Below, one piece after another: positions 1-7,021 of a stretch of DNA of 15,214 bases. The notes under the pieces were generated by a model. It was given only the letters and a program-made list of their open reading frames with translations, did no database searches and was not told the origin of the DNA. A program made the position numbers and the translations under genes. The stretch is from assembly GCA_035701285.1 (NCBI GenBank), contig DASSNT010000049.1, positions 1-15,214 of the forward strand. The letters are read 5' to 3'. Origin of the DNA: DASSBR01 sp035701285 (GTDB taxonomy: Bacteria; Pseudomonadota; Gammaproteobacteria; Natronospirales; DASSBR01). Position 1 is the stretch's first letter. Each line of letters starts with the position of its first letter.

Positions 1-741
1 CGCGGGGTCAGCGAGCTGTCCCGCGAGATCCACGACATGCACATGATCATGCTCTGGATCTGCGTCGCCATCGCGGTCGTCACGTTCGGGACGATGATCT
101 GCGCGATGGTGCGATTCCGGAAGTCGAAGGGCGCGGTATCCGACCAGAAGATGCTGCACAACGCCCGGCTCGAGGCCACCTGGACGATCATCCCGGTGAT
201 CATCCTGATCGCGATGGCGGTGCCCTCGGTCGAGAAGCTCGTGAAGATCGAGGACACCTCCGGCTCGGGCCTCACGATCAAGGTCACGGGGCACCAGTGG
301 TACTGGCAGTACGAGTACCTGGGCACGGGTTACTCCTTCTATAGCCGGCTCGCGCGCTCCTCCGACCTCGCGCGGCAGAAGGGCTCGGGGATCGACCCCG
401 GCTCCGTGCCGAACTACCTGCTCGAGGTCGACAAGCCGCTGGTCGTGCCGACCGGGGTGAAGATCCGCCTGCTGCTGACGGCGAACGACGTCATCCACGC
501 CTGGTGGGTGCCCGCCTTCGGCATGAAGCGCGACGCGATCCCGGGGTTCATCAACGAGATGTGGATCTCCGTGGACGAGGACAAGCCCGGCACCTACCGC
601 GGCCAGTGCGCGGAGCTCTGCGGCGCCGACCACGGATTCATGCCGATCGTCGTCGTCGCGAAGCCGAAGGCGGAGTTCGACGCCTGGCTCGCGGAACAGG
701 AGGCGGCCGCCCAGCCTGCGCTGGCCGCCGCGACGGAGTGA
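1..741 (+). CDS. coxB: Cytochrome c oxidase subunit II, 5' end missing
   Basis: Subunit II of aa3-type cytochrome c oxidase takes electrons from cytochrome c through the binuclear CuA centre on the periplasmic side. The frame is open from the first base, so the signal peptide and part of the first membrane helix lie outside the window; 246 codons are visible. A helix at about residues 16-37 and a second at about 61-80 (TIIPVIILIAMAVP) are followed by the cupredoxin domain. The aromatic patch GHQWYWQYEY, the CuA histidine in VIHAWWVP and the copper loop CAELCGADHGFM (Cys, Glu, Cys, His, Met) are all present. There is no fused cytochrome c domain after the CuA loop. The last bases carry the ribosome-binding site for coxA. 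Codon use is extreme: only about 7 of 246 codons end in A or T, and glutamate is almost always GAG, unlike the genes after base 1500. Confidence 0.96.
   Translation, partial: RGVSELSREIHDMHMIMLWICVAIAVVTFGTMICAMVRFRKSKGAVSDQKMLHNARLEATWTIIPVIILIAMAVPSVEKLVKIEDTSGSGLTIKVTGHQWYWQYEYLGTGYSFYSRLARSSDLARQKGSGIDPGSVPNYLLEVDKPLVVPTGVKIRLLLTANDVIHAWWVPAFGMKRDAIPGFINEMWISVDEDKPGTYRGQCAELCGADHGFMPIVVVAKPKAEFDAWLAEQEAAAQPALAAATE
735..738 (+). promoter_or_regulatory. Ribosome-binding site of coxA
   Basis: GGAG lies at the very end of coxB, overlapping its last sense codons, 8 bases before the ATG at 747. It decides the coxA start and indicates translational linkage of the two subunits. Confidence 0.7.
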
Positions 742-746
742 ACGAG

Positions 747-2324
747 ATGGCAGCAGCAGCCCACCACGACGACCACGCCCACCACGGCCCGCCCAAGGGC
801 ATCGTGCGCTGGCTGACCACCACGAACCACAAGGACATCGGCACGCTCTACCTCGTGTTCTCGCTGCTGATGTTCTTCGTCGGAGGCGGGCTCGCGTTCA
901 TGATCCGCGCCGAGCTGTTCCAGCCCGGCCTCCAGCTGCTGAACCCGGTCGTCTTCAACGAGATGACCACGATGCACGCGCTGATCATGATCTTCGGCGC
1001 GGTGATGCCGGCCACCGTCGGCCTCGCGAACTGGATGATCCCGATGCAGATCGGGGCCGCCGACATGGCGCTGCCGCGCATGAACCTGTTCAGCTTCTGG
1101 CTGCTCGTCGCGGGCTCGCTGCTGCTCCTGTCCACGTTCCTGATGCCCGGCGGCGCCCCCGCCGGCGGCTGGACGATGTACCCGCCGCTCGTGCTGCAGA
1201 CCGGCGAGTCCTTCCCGTTCGCGATCTTCGCGATCCACCTGATGGGCGCCTCCTCGATCATGGGCGCGATCAACGTGATCGTCACGATCGTGAACATGCG
1301 CGCGCCCGGCATGACGCTGCTGAAGATGCCGCTGTTCTCGTGGTCGTGGCTGATCACCGCCTACCTGCTGATCGCCGTCATGCCGGTCTTCGCGGGCGCG
1401 GTGACGATGCTGCTGACCGACTACTTCTTCCACACCAGCTTCTTCAACGCGGCCGGCGGCGGGGACCCGGTGCTCTACCAGCACGTGTTCTGGTTCTTCG
1501 GGCATCCCGAGGTCTACATCATGATTTTGCCGGCGTTCGGGATCATTTCCGAAATCATCCCGACGTTCTCCCGGAAGCCGTTGTTCGGCTACGCGTCGAT
1601 GGTGTACGCGATTGCCGCGATCGCGTTCCTGTCGTTCATCGTCTGGGCGCACCACATGTTCACCGTCGGCATGCCGCTGTCGGCGGAACTGTTCTTCATG
1701 TTTGCGACGATGCTGATATCGGTGCCGACAGGCATCAAGGTATTCAACTGGGTCGCGACGATGTGGCGCGGTGCGATGACATTCGAAACGCCGATGCTGT
1801 TTGCAATCGCGTTCATCGTGCTGTTCACGATCGGCGGCCTGTCGGGCGTGATGCTTGCCATCGTGCCGGCCGACTTCCAGTACCAGGACACCTACTTTGT
1901 GGTGGCGCATTTCCACTACGTGCTGGTGACCGGCGCGCTGTTCTCGATTATCGCGGCCATCTACTACTGGCTGCCGAAGTGGACCGGTCACATGTACAGC
2001 GAGTTCTGGGGCAAGATGCACTTCTGGCTGTCGATGATTTTCGTCAACCTGCTGTTCTTCCCGATGCACTTCCTGGGTCTGGCCGGTATGCCGCGACGTA
2101 CCGCCGATTACGCGCTGCAATTCACCGGCATGAACGAGATCGTCAGTATCGGCGCGTTCGGCTTCGGCGCCGCGCAGCTCATCTTCCTCGGCATCATCAT
2201 TGCCGCGGCGCGCGGCCGCAAGAACGCCACTGCCCAAGTGTGGGAAGGGGCAAGGGGCCTTGAATGGACGCTGCCTTCACCGGCGCCGTACCACAGCTTC
2301 GAGACGGCGCCTGAAGTTGATTAA
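747..2324 (+). CDS. coxA: Cytochrome c oxidase subunit I (aa3 type)
   Basis: This is the 525-aa catalytic subunit that carries heme a and the heme a3-CuB site, reduces O2 and pumps protons. The start at 747 is chosen from the GGAG 8 bases upstream. The N-terminus is His-rich (HHDDHAHH) and leads into the conserved TTTNHKDIGTLY. Visible functional residues are the heme ligand in TTMHALIM, the D-channel Asp in GAADMALPRMN, CuB His plus Glu and Tyr in GHPEVYI (marking an A1-type oxidase), the CuB pair in VWAHHMF, the K-channel Lys in PTGIKVFNW, and the two heme histidines in VAHFHY. The protein looks full length and intact. Its codon use is split: 747-1502 has about 4 A/T-ending codons in 252, and 1503-2321 about 41 in 273, with GAG giving way to GAA. 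The reading frame and conserved motifs continue unbroken across the change. Confidence 0.98.
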   Translation: MAAAAHHDDHAHHGPPKGIVRWLTTTNHKDIGTLYLVFSLLMFFVGGGLAFMIRAELFQPGLQLLNPVVFNEMTTMHALIMIFGAVMPATVGLANWMIPMQIGAADMALPRMNLFSFWLLVAGSLLLLSTFLMPGGAPAGGWTMYPPLVLQTGESFPFAIFAIHLMGASSIMGAINVIVTIVNMRAPGMTLLKMPLFSWSWLITAYLLIAVMPVFAGAVTMLLTDYFFHTSFFNAAGGGDPVLYQHVFWFFGHPEVYIMILPAFGIISEIIPTFSRKPLFGYASMVYAIAAIAFLSFIVWAHHMFTVGMPLSAELFFMFATMLISVPTGIKVFNWVATMWRGAMTFETPMLFAIAFIVLFTIGGLSGVMLAIVPADFQYQDTYFVVAHFHYVLVTGALFSIIAAIYYWLPKWTGHMYSEFWGKMHFWLSMIFVNLLFFPMHFLGLAGMPRRTADYALQFTGMNEIVSIGAFGFGAAQLIFLGIIIAAARGRKNATAQVWEGARGLEWTLPSPAPYHSFETAPEVD

Positions 2325-2334
2325 CGTCGAGCAG

Positions 2335-2454
2335 ATGAAAGGGCCGCATCCGAACCAGCGCGCGAAGGCTTCGCGGACGGCGATTATCGTCGCCGCGACG
2401 GCTGTCGCCGTCTATATCGGTATTTTTGTCGTGACCTGGCTAATGGGCCATTAA
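2335..2454 (+). CDS. Small single-TM protein in the ctaG position (cytochrome oxidase small assembly protein-like)
   Basis: A 39-aa protein has a basic, hydrophilic N-terminus (about residues 1-14, NQRAKASR) and a single membrane helix (about 15-36). It starts 10 bases after the coxA stop; GAGCAG just before the ATG is at best a weak ribosome-binding site. Short proteins of this build between coxA and ctaG/coxC are known in proteobacterial oxidase loci as small assembly proteins. The function here is inferred from position and architecture. An alternative is that it is the N-terminal anchor of a lost CtaG/Cox11, whose N-terminus is also basic and followed by one helix, but nothing resembling the Cox11 periplasmic domain or its copper-binding cysteines follows. 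Codon use matches the downstream genes (GTC, GTT, ATT, CAT), not coxB. Confidence 0.65.
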   Translation: MKGPHPNQRAKASRTAIIVAATAVAVYIGIFVVTWLMGH

Positions 2455-2476
2455 AGATTCACCGAAGGGTCGAATA

Positions 2477-3352
2477 ATGTCGCAGCTGACAGCAACAGAG
2501 AAATATTACGTTCCGCATTCCGCGTCCTGGTCGATCGTTGGCATCATCGGGCTGTTTACGCTGGTGTTCGGCGGCGCGTTGTGGCTCGAGAATTTCTGGA
2601 TGGGCAAGATCGTGCTGGCGGCCGGCGCGATCATCGTACTGCTGATGATGTTCGGCTGGTTCAGCCAGGTCATTCGCGAAAGCGAACATGGCATCAACAA
2701 CGAACAGGTGGATCGCAGCTACCGCTGGGGCATGGGTTTCTTCATCTTTTCGGAAGTCATGTTCTTCGGCGCGTTCTTCGGGACGCTGTTTTACGCTCAC
2801 CAGTTCTCGATTCCGTGGCTGAGCGGCGCAAGCTCCAGCAAGTTCTTTACCCACGCGTTGCTGTGGAGCGGCTTCACCGATGCCTGGCCGACTAACGGCC
2901 CGGCCGAACTCGGCGGTCACTTCGAAGTGATGGGCGCGATGGGCCTCGCCGCGATCAACACGGTCATCCTGCTGACCAGTTCCGTTACCGCGACGATCGC
3001 CCACTGGGGTCTCAAGCAGGACAAGCGCGGCCAGGTGATCGGTGGTCTGCTGGCTACCGTCGTGCTGGGCTTCGCGTTCGTCGCGCTGCAGGCGCATGAG
3101 TATTCGGAAGCCTATCTGCACATGAACCTGACCCTGCAGACCGGCATCTACGGCACTACCTTCTTCATGCTGACGGGCTTCCACGGTCTGCACGTCACCA
3201 TCGGCGCGATCATGCTGACCGTGATTCTGGTCCGCGTCATCAAGGGGCACTTTTCGCCGCATCACCACTTCGGCTTCGAAGCGGTGTCATGGTACTGGCA
3301 CTTCGTCGACGTCGTCTGGTTGTGCCTGTACGTCTTTGTCTACTGGATTTGA
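2477..3352 (+). CDS. coxC: Cytochrome c oxidase subunit III
   Basis: This is the 291-aa third core subunit of the aa3 oxidase, an all-helical membrane protein that stabilises subunit I and the proton uptake path. The ATG at 2477 is preceded by GAAGGG about 9 bases upstream. About seven hydrophobic helices are visible. Family landmarks include YYVPHSASW near the N-terminus, the helix with the conserved Glu in GFFIFSEVMFF, TGFHGLHVTIGAI, and the C-terminal block FEAVSWYWHFVDVVWL. The gene looks complete. Its stop forms one arm of a small hairpin shared with the convergent twin-TM gene. Glutamate is mostly GAA (about 8 of 11), in agreement with the 3' half of coxA and in contrast to coxB. Confidence 0.97.
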   Translation: MSQLTATEKYYVPHSASWSIVGIIGLFTLVFGGALWLENFWMGKIVLAAGAIIVLLMMFGWFSQVIRESEHGINNEQVDRSYRWGMGFFIFSEVMFFGAFFGTLFYAHQFSIPWLSGASSSKFFTHALLWSGFTDAWPTNGPAELGGHFEVMGAMGLAAINTVILLTSSVTATIAHWGLKQDKRGQVIGGLLATVVLGFAFVALQAHEYSEAYLHMNLTLQTGIYGTTFFMLTGFHGLHVTIGAIMLTVILVRVIKGHFSPHHHFGFEAVSWYWHFVDVVWLCLYVFVYWI

Positions 3353-3365
3353 GGCGAACGCCTCA
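3350..3365. terminator. Small hairpin joining two convergent stop codons
   Basis: TGAGGC-GAAC-GCCTCA is a perfect 6-bp stem with a 4-base loop. The left arm begins with the coxC TGA, and the right arm ends with the complement of the TGA of the minus-strand twin-TM gene. No T-tract follows on either strand, so a role as an intrinsic terminator is weakly supported. Confidence 0.35.
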
Positions 3366-3575
3366 CTGCGACGGGTAGACCCCGTGCGGATGGATCAGCC
3401 CGAGGGCGTAAAGGACGAACAGCAGTCCGATCAGCGCAATGGATAGGGCGATCCGGATCGTCAAGGCTTTGACGGTACGCGTGGAATCGCTGCGGTCGCT
3501 GATCAGGTAGAACATGCCGGAACCCAGCGATACGACGACGACAGCCAATACGACGATGACGATCCAGGTTCCCAT
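3363..3575 (-). CDS. Twin transmembrane protein (DUF2909-like)
   Basis: A 70-aa protein consists almost wholly of two membrane helices (about residues 3-25 and 38-60) joined by a short charged loop (SDRSDSTRTVK) and ending in LIHPHGVYPSQ. Small two-helix proteins of this kind, encoded against the oxidase genes between coxC and SURF1, occur in Pseudomonas and relatives and are annotated as DUF2909 or twin transmembrane proteins. Their biochemical role is not established; oxidase assembly or stability is inferred from position. The ATG at 3575 gives the usual family length and starts directly at the first helix. An in-frame TTG at 3620 would add 15 residues but would overlap the SURF1 start codon. 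The gene converges on coxC with about 10 bases between stops and diverges from SURF1 with only 44 bases between starts. Confidence 0.8.
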   Translation of the reverse strand: MGTWIVIVVLAVVVVSLGSGMFYLISDRSDSTRTVKALTIRIALSIALIGLLFVLYALGLIHPHGVYPSQ

Positions 3576-3619
3576 GTGCGCGGCCCGTTGCTGAAATCGC
3601 GCCAAAGTACCATGAGCCA

Positions 3620-4369
3620 ATGAATCTCGGCAAATGGCAGTTCACGCCCCATTTCTGGCCGACGCTGGGCGCGGTCGTGCTGATTGCGGCGTTCGGCTGG
3701 CTGTCCAACTGGCAGTTCCACCGCGCGGCCCAGAAGCAAGCACTGATCGATGCGATCCAGGCGGGCGCGACTGCAGCGCCGGTCGATCTCAATGCCGCGG
3801 TTCGCAGCCGGCAAGCCGGGCAGGTCGCCCGCTACCGGCACGTCGCGCTCCACGGCCGGTATGACAGCGCGCACCAGGTGCTGGCCAGCCAGATCATGCA
3901 TGACTCGCGGCGCGGCTACTATGTGCTGACACCGTTTCATCTTGCCGGTACCGATGCCTGGGTCATCGTCAATCGCGGCTGGCTGCCCGATACCGGCCAG
4001 GCCGTCCGGCAGGCGCAGCTTGCCGTGCCGGACGAATCGCGAACGGTGACCGGCCTGTGGACGCATCTGCCGCGGCCGGGCATCCGGCTTGGCGCCGATG
4101 CGCCGATGCCGGCCGGGTGGCCGAAGACGATGCTTTACCCGACGCGCGAGCAGCTTGAAGCCGCGCTGCAACGGCCGCTGCTGGCGCACGCGGTCTGGCT
4201 GTCGCCCGACGCATCGGCCGGCTTCGTCCGCGACTGGCGGCCGGCGCCGCGCTTTGGCCCCAGCCGGCATATCGGCTATGCCTTCCAGTGGCTGGCGCTG
4301 GCCGTGACGGTCCTGGTGGTATGGATCATATTGAACCTGCACAAACGTGAACATGAAGCCGACGAGTAA
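3620..4369 (+). CDS. SURF1 family cytochrome oxidase assembly protein
   Basis: A 249-aa SURF1/Shy1-type membrane protein is involved in inserting heme a into subunit I. One helix near the N-terminus (about residues 13-31, ending in LSNWQFHRAAQK) and one near the C-terminus (about 220-241) flank a soluble periplasmic domain, the classic SURF1 layout. Recognisable family blocks are YRHVALHGRYD, RRGYYVLTPFHL, VIVNRGWLP, and the C-terminal HIGYAFQWLALA. The ATG at 3620 follows directly on the divergent twin-TM gene, and no strong ribosome-binding site is visible. The 3' end overlaps the start of the Sco-like gene by 17 bases, so the two are probably translationally coupled. The gene begins the assembly sub-operon SURF1 - Sco-like - ctaA - ctaB. 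Confidence 0.93.
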   Translation: MNLGKWQFTPHFWPTLGAVVLIAAFGWLSNWQFHRAAQKQALIDAIQAGATAAPVDLNAAVRSRQAGQVARYRHVALHGRYDSAHQVLASQIMHDSRRGYYVLTPFHLAGTDAWVIVNRGWLPDTGQAVRQAQLAVPDESRTVTGLWTHLPRPGIRLGADAPMPAGWPKTMLYPTREQLEAALQRPLLAHAVWLSPDASAGFVRDWRPAPRFGPSRHIGYAFQWLALAVTVLVVWIILNLHKREHEADE

Positions 4370-4949
4370 ACTGAAAAGCCGGCTGATGCTGCTGCTGATC
4401 TTCGCAGTGGGCGCGGCCCCCGCGATTGCGGCGCTGGTCTGGTACTTCAATGCAGACGACTGGCGTCCTGTCGCGACGACCAATCATGGCGACCTGATCA
4501 CGCCGCCGCGCGCGATCAAAACCGCTCCGCTGCCGTTGCTGGACGGCGGCACGCTGCCGGCCGACTGGTTCCGCGGCCAGTGGAGCCTCGTCTACGCTGC
4601 GCCCGGCGAATGCCCGCGCCGTTGCAAGAAGGCGCTCTACCTGACGCGTCAGATTCGTCTCGCGCTGGGCGCCAAAATGAATCGCGTCCAGCGATTGTTC
4701 GTCGCGACCGGTTCGGCGGCGCACGCCGCCGCGCTCCGTCGCGCGCACCCGGACCTGACGGTGGTGGAGGTGGATGACCCCGCCGGCCGCAACTTCCTCG
4801 CCCAATTCACTACGGCCGGCGAGCCAGGGGCGCATATCTGGCTCGTCGATCCGCGCGGCCGGGTGATGATGGTTTATCGCGTCAGCGACGATCCGAATGG
4901 CGTCGTTGCCGACCTCAAACACCTGCTGAAGTATTCGCAGCTGGGTTAG
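4353..4949 (+). CDS. Sco-like thioredoxin-fold membrane protein, presumed oxidase assembly factor
   Basis: A 198-aa protein has a basic N-terminus, one membrane anchor (about residues 10-32) and a periplasmic domain of thioredoxin/Sco type. It keeps a CX3C motif, CPRRC (Cys87 and Cys91), and the strand-turn block HIWLVDPRGRVMM that matches the family's LIDPDGR block. In copper-carrying Sco proteins a His sits in a D-H-S-A-type segment shortly before that block. Here the segment reads GEPGAHIW, so the canonical position is not His, although His161 lies three residues further on. It may therefore act as a thiol reductant or an altered copper chaperone. A gene in this position between SURF1 and ctaA also occurs in Pseudomonas oxidase loci. 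The ATG at 4353 lies inside the end of SURF1; an in-frame GTG at 4347 is an alternative start. Confidence 0.8.
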   Translation: MKPTSKLKSRLMLLLIFAVGAAPAIAALVWYFNADDWRPVATTNHGDLITPPRAIKTAPLPLLDGGTLPADWFRGQWSLVYAAPGECPRRCKKALYLTRQIRLALGAKMNRVQRLFVATGSAAHAAALRRAHPDLTVVEVDDPAGRNFLAQFTTAGEPGAHIWLVDPRGRVMMVYRVSDDPNGVVADLKHLLKYSQLG

Positions 4950-4960
4950 TGGCTCCGCCT

Positions 4961-6028
4961 ATGACTAATTGGTATTCCCGCCTCGCGTTCGTTGCCGTCG
5001 CACTGGCGTTCGTCGTCGTCGTGCTCGGCGCCTACACCCGCATTTCGGACGCCGGCCTCGGCTGTCCCGACTGGCCGACCTGCTACGGCCATCTGACCGT
5101 CCCGGACTCGCAGCATACCTTGACTCAACTCGACCAGCGCTATCCGGACCGCCCGGTCGAGCCGGCCAAGGCGTGGAAGGAAATGATTCACCGGTATTTC
5201 GCCGGCACGCTGGGGTTGGTGATTCTGGCGCTGGCCGTCATGGCCTGGGTCCGCCGGCGTCGCGAGCGCACCCAGCCCGCGGGCCTGCCGACACTGTTGC
5301 TGTTGCTGGTGGTATTCCAGGCCGCGCTGGGCATGTGGACAGTGACGCTGCTGCTCAAACCGACGATCGTTATGGGCCATCTACTCGGTGGCATGGCCAT
5401 TCTGTCGCTGCTATGGTTATTGGCGCTGCGTTCCGGCGGATTGCTTAAGCTCGGCGGCGCCTGGCAGGCCAAATGGCCGCGCTGGCTCGCGCTCGCCGGC
5501 CTGGTCGTGCTGATCGGCCAGATCGCGCTCGGCGGCTGGACCAGCAGCAACTACGCCGCCTACGCCTGCCCGGACTTCCCGACCTGCCAGGGCCAGTGGT
5601 GGCCGAACATGGACTTCGGCGATGCGTTTGTGCTGTGGCATCAGACCGGCATCGACTTTGAAGGCGGCATTCTTGCGAACAGCGCGCGGGCCGCGATCCA
5701 CGTCAGCCATCGCCTCGGCGCGCTGGCGACATTCATTGTGCTCGGCAGTGCCAGCGTCGTTTTCATGATCGCGGCGCCGCGGCGAAGCCTGAAGGTGCTG
5801 GGAGCCGTAGTGGCGCTGTTCCTGGTCGCGCAGATCGGCCTCGGCATCGGTCTAGTTGAACTGGGATTTCCGGTATCGGTCGCAGTCGCGCATAATGGGA
5901 ATGCCGCCTTGCTGCTGCTGTCCGTCGTGACCCTGAATGCGGCGGTATGGCGCGGCCGGGCGACTGAAGGCGCGCTCGAAAGGGAACTGCAACCGGCCGA
6001 GCCCGTTCAACAGGGAAGTCTGAGTTAA
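4961..6028 (+). CDS. ctaA: Heme A synthase (COX15/CtaA family)
   Basis: A 355-aa multi-helix membrane enzyme oxidises the methyl group of heme O to the formyl group of heme A for the aa3 oxidase. Family landmarks are VLGAYTRISDAGLGCPDWP with the first cysteine pair (Cys35, Cys41), His77 in EMIHRYFAG, His140 in MGHLLGGM, the second cysteine pair in YACPDFPTCQG (Cys203, Cys209), His247/His250 in AIHVSHRLGA, and His311 in VAVAHNGNAAL. The two similar halves, each with a cysteine pair and histidines, reflect the family's internal duplication. The ATG at 4961 is 11 bases after the Sco-like stop. An in-frame GTG at 4949 overlapping that stop (TAGTG) would add four residues. ctaB follows after 7 bases, so the heme O and heme A steps are encoded together. 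Confidence 0.95.
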   Translation: MTNWYSRLAFVAVALAFVVVVLGAYTRISDAGLGCPDWPTCYGHLTVPDSQHTLTQLDQRYPDRPVEPAKAWKEMIHRYFAGTLGLVILALAVMAWVRRRRERTQPAGLPTLLLLLVVFQAALGMWTVTLLLKPTIVMGHLLGGMAILSLLWLLALRSGGLLKLGGAWQAKWPRWLALAGLVVLIGQIALGGWTSSNYAAYACPDFPTCQGQWWPNMDFGDAFVLWHQTGIDFEGGILANSARAAIHVSHRLGALATFIVLGSASVVFMIAAPRRSLKVLGAVVALFLVAQIGLGIGLVELGFPVSVAVAHNGNAALLLLSVVTLNAAVWRGRATEGALERELQPAEPVQQGSLS

Positions 6029-6035
6029 CGAAATA

Positions 6036-6935
6036 ATGGCTACCGCTACCATTACTGCTACCTGGCACGACTACTACGAGTTGTGCAAACCGCGGGTTTG
6101 CGCATTAATCGTGTTTACGGCCGTGGTCGGCATGCTGCTTGCCGCGCCGGCGATGGTGCCGCCTGCCGCGCTGATCTTCGGCACCATCGGCATCGCCCTG
6201 GCGTCCGCCTCGGCGGCGGCGATCAACCACCTGATCGACCGGCGCATTGACGCCAAAATGAATCGAACCCGACGCCGGCCCTTGCCGACGGGCCATTTGA
6301 ACGAGCGGCAGGCGGCGATTTTCGCGGCGCTGCTCGGCGTCATTTCGATGGTCATCCTGACGCTGCTGGTCAACCCGCTGACCGCCGTACTGACGCTGTG
6401 CTCGCTGATCGGCTACGCCGGCATCTACACGATGTATCTCAAGCGCGCGACGCCGCAGAACATCGTCATCGGCGGCGCTGCCGGTGCCGCGCCGCCCATT
6501 CTCGGCTGGACCGCCGTGACCGGACACGTGACCGCCGACGCGCTGATCCTGTTCCTGATCATTTTCACCTGGACGCCGCCGCATTTCTGGGCGCTGGCGA
6601 TCGCCCGCCGGGACGACTACGCGCGCGTCAACATGCCGATGCTGCCGGTTACCCACGGTCCGCGGTTCACCACGCTGCACATTCTGTTTTATACGATATT
6701 GCTGACGATCGTCAGCTTGCTGCCGGTGCTGACGGAGATGAGCGGCCTGCTGTATTTCGTCGGCACGCTGCTGCTGGACGGCGGTTTTCTCTATTATGCG
6801 ATCGCGCTCCGGCGCTCCCCGGAAGACCCGCGCCTGGCCATGAAGACCTTCGGTTATTCAATAACCTACCTGATGGCGCTGTTTGCGCTGCTGCTGGTCG
6901 ATCACTACGTCCAGCCGTGGGTGGGAATCATTTAG
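6036..6935 (+). CDS. ctaB: Protoheme IX farnesyltransferase (heme O synthase)
   Basis: This 299-aa UbiA-superfamily membrane prenyltransferase attaches farnesyl diphosphate to heme B to give heme O, the substrate of the CtaA encoded just upstream. The first Asp-rich site reads NHLIDRRID (Asn64, Asp68, Asp72) followed by MNRTRRRPLPTG, the diagnostic CyoE/CtaB block. The second conserved loop is YLKRATPQNIVIGGAAGA, followed by FTWTPPHFWALAI with a further active-site segment. About nine hydrophobic helices are present, and the length is normal. The ATG at 6036 is 7 bases after the ctaA stop; no strong ribosome-binding site is visible, which suggests translational coupling. It is the last gene of the oxidase module, and no Sco1/SenC gene follows it as it does in Pseudomonas. 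Confidence 0.97.
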   Translation: MATATITATWHDYYELCKPRVCALIVFTAVVGMLLAAPAMVPPAALIFGTIGIALASASAAAINHLIDRRIDAKMNRTRRRPLPTGHLNERQAAIFAALLGVISMVILTLLVNPLTAVLTLCSLIGYAGIYTMYLKRATPQNIVIGGAAGAAPPILGWTAVTGHVTADALILFLIIFTWTPPHFWALAIARRDDYARVNMPMLPVTHGPRFTTLHILFYTILLTIVSLLPVLTEMSGLLYFVGTLLLDGGFLYYAIALRRSPEDPRLAMKTFGYSITYLMALFALLLVDHYVQPWVGII

Positions 6936-6938
6936 GGA

Positions 6939-6953
6939 GCCGTTAAGCACGGC
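6939..6953 (+). terminator. Short hairpin after ctaB
   Basis: GCCGT-TAAGC-ACGGC is a 5-bp stem with a 5-base loop, four bases after the ctaB stop. An A-rich run rather than a T-run follows on the plus strand, so it is a poor match to an intrinsic terminator in that direction. Confidence 0.3.
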
Positions 6954-6976
6954 AAAAACAAGGCGCACACAGACCC

Positions 6977-7002
6977 GTGGGAGCGGCGTGTGCCGCTCCC
7001 AC
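6977..7002. terminator. Perfect 11-bp hairpin between convergent genes, REP-like
   Basis: GTGGGAGCGGC - GTGT - GCCGCTCCCAC is a perfect 11-bp stem with a 4-base loop, centred between ctaB (plus) and the EF-hand gene (minus). It lacks a T-tract. The GTGGGAGCGGC arm resembles the core of extragenic palindromes (REP elements) scattered between genes in Pseudomonas and some other Gammaproteobacteria. It may act as a two-way transcription stop or mRNA-end protector. Only this one copy was found in the window. Confidence 0.55.
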
Positions 7003-7021
7003 AAGCTGGTGGTCAACAAAG

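Noticed and set aside
594..2237. 547-codon open frame on the minus strand across coxB/coxA
   Set aside because: Antisense to unmistakable coxA. The translation is rich in Arg, His, Glu and Gln with no domain-like pattern, as expected when high GC at third positions removes stops from the opposite strand.
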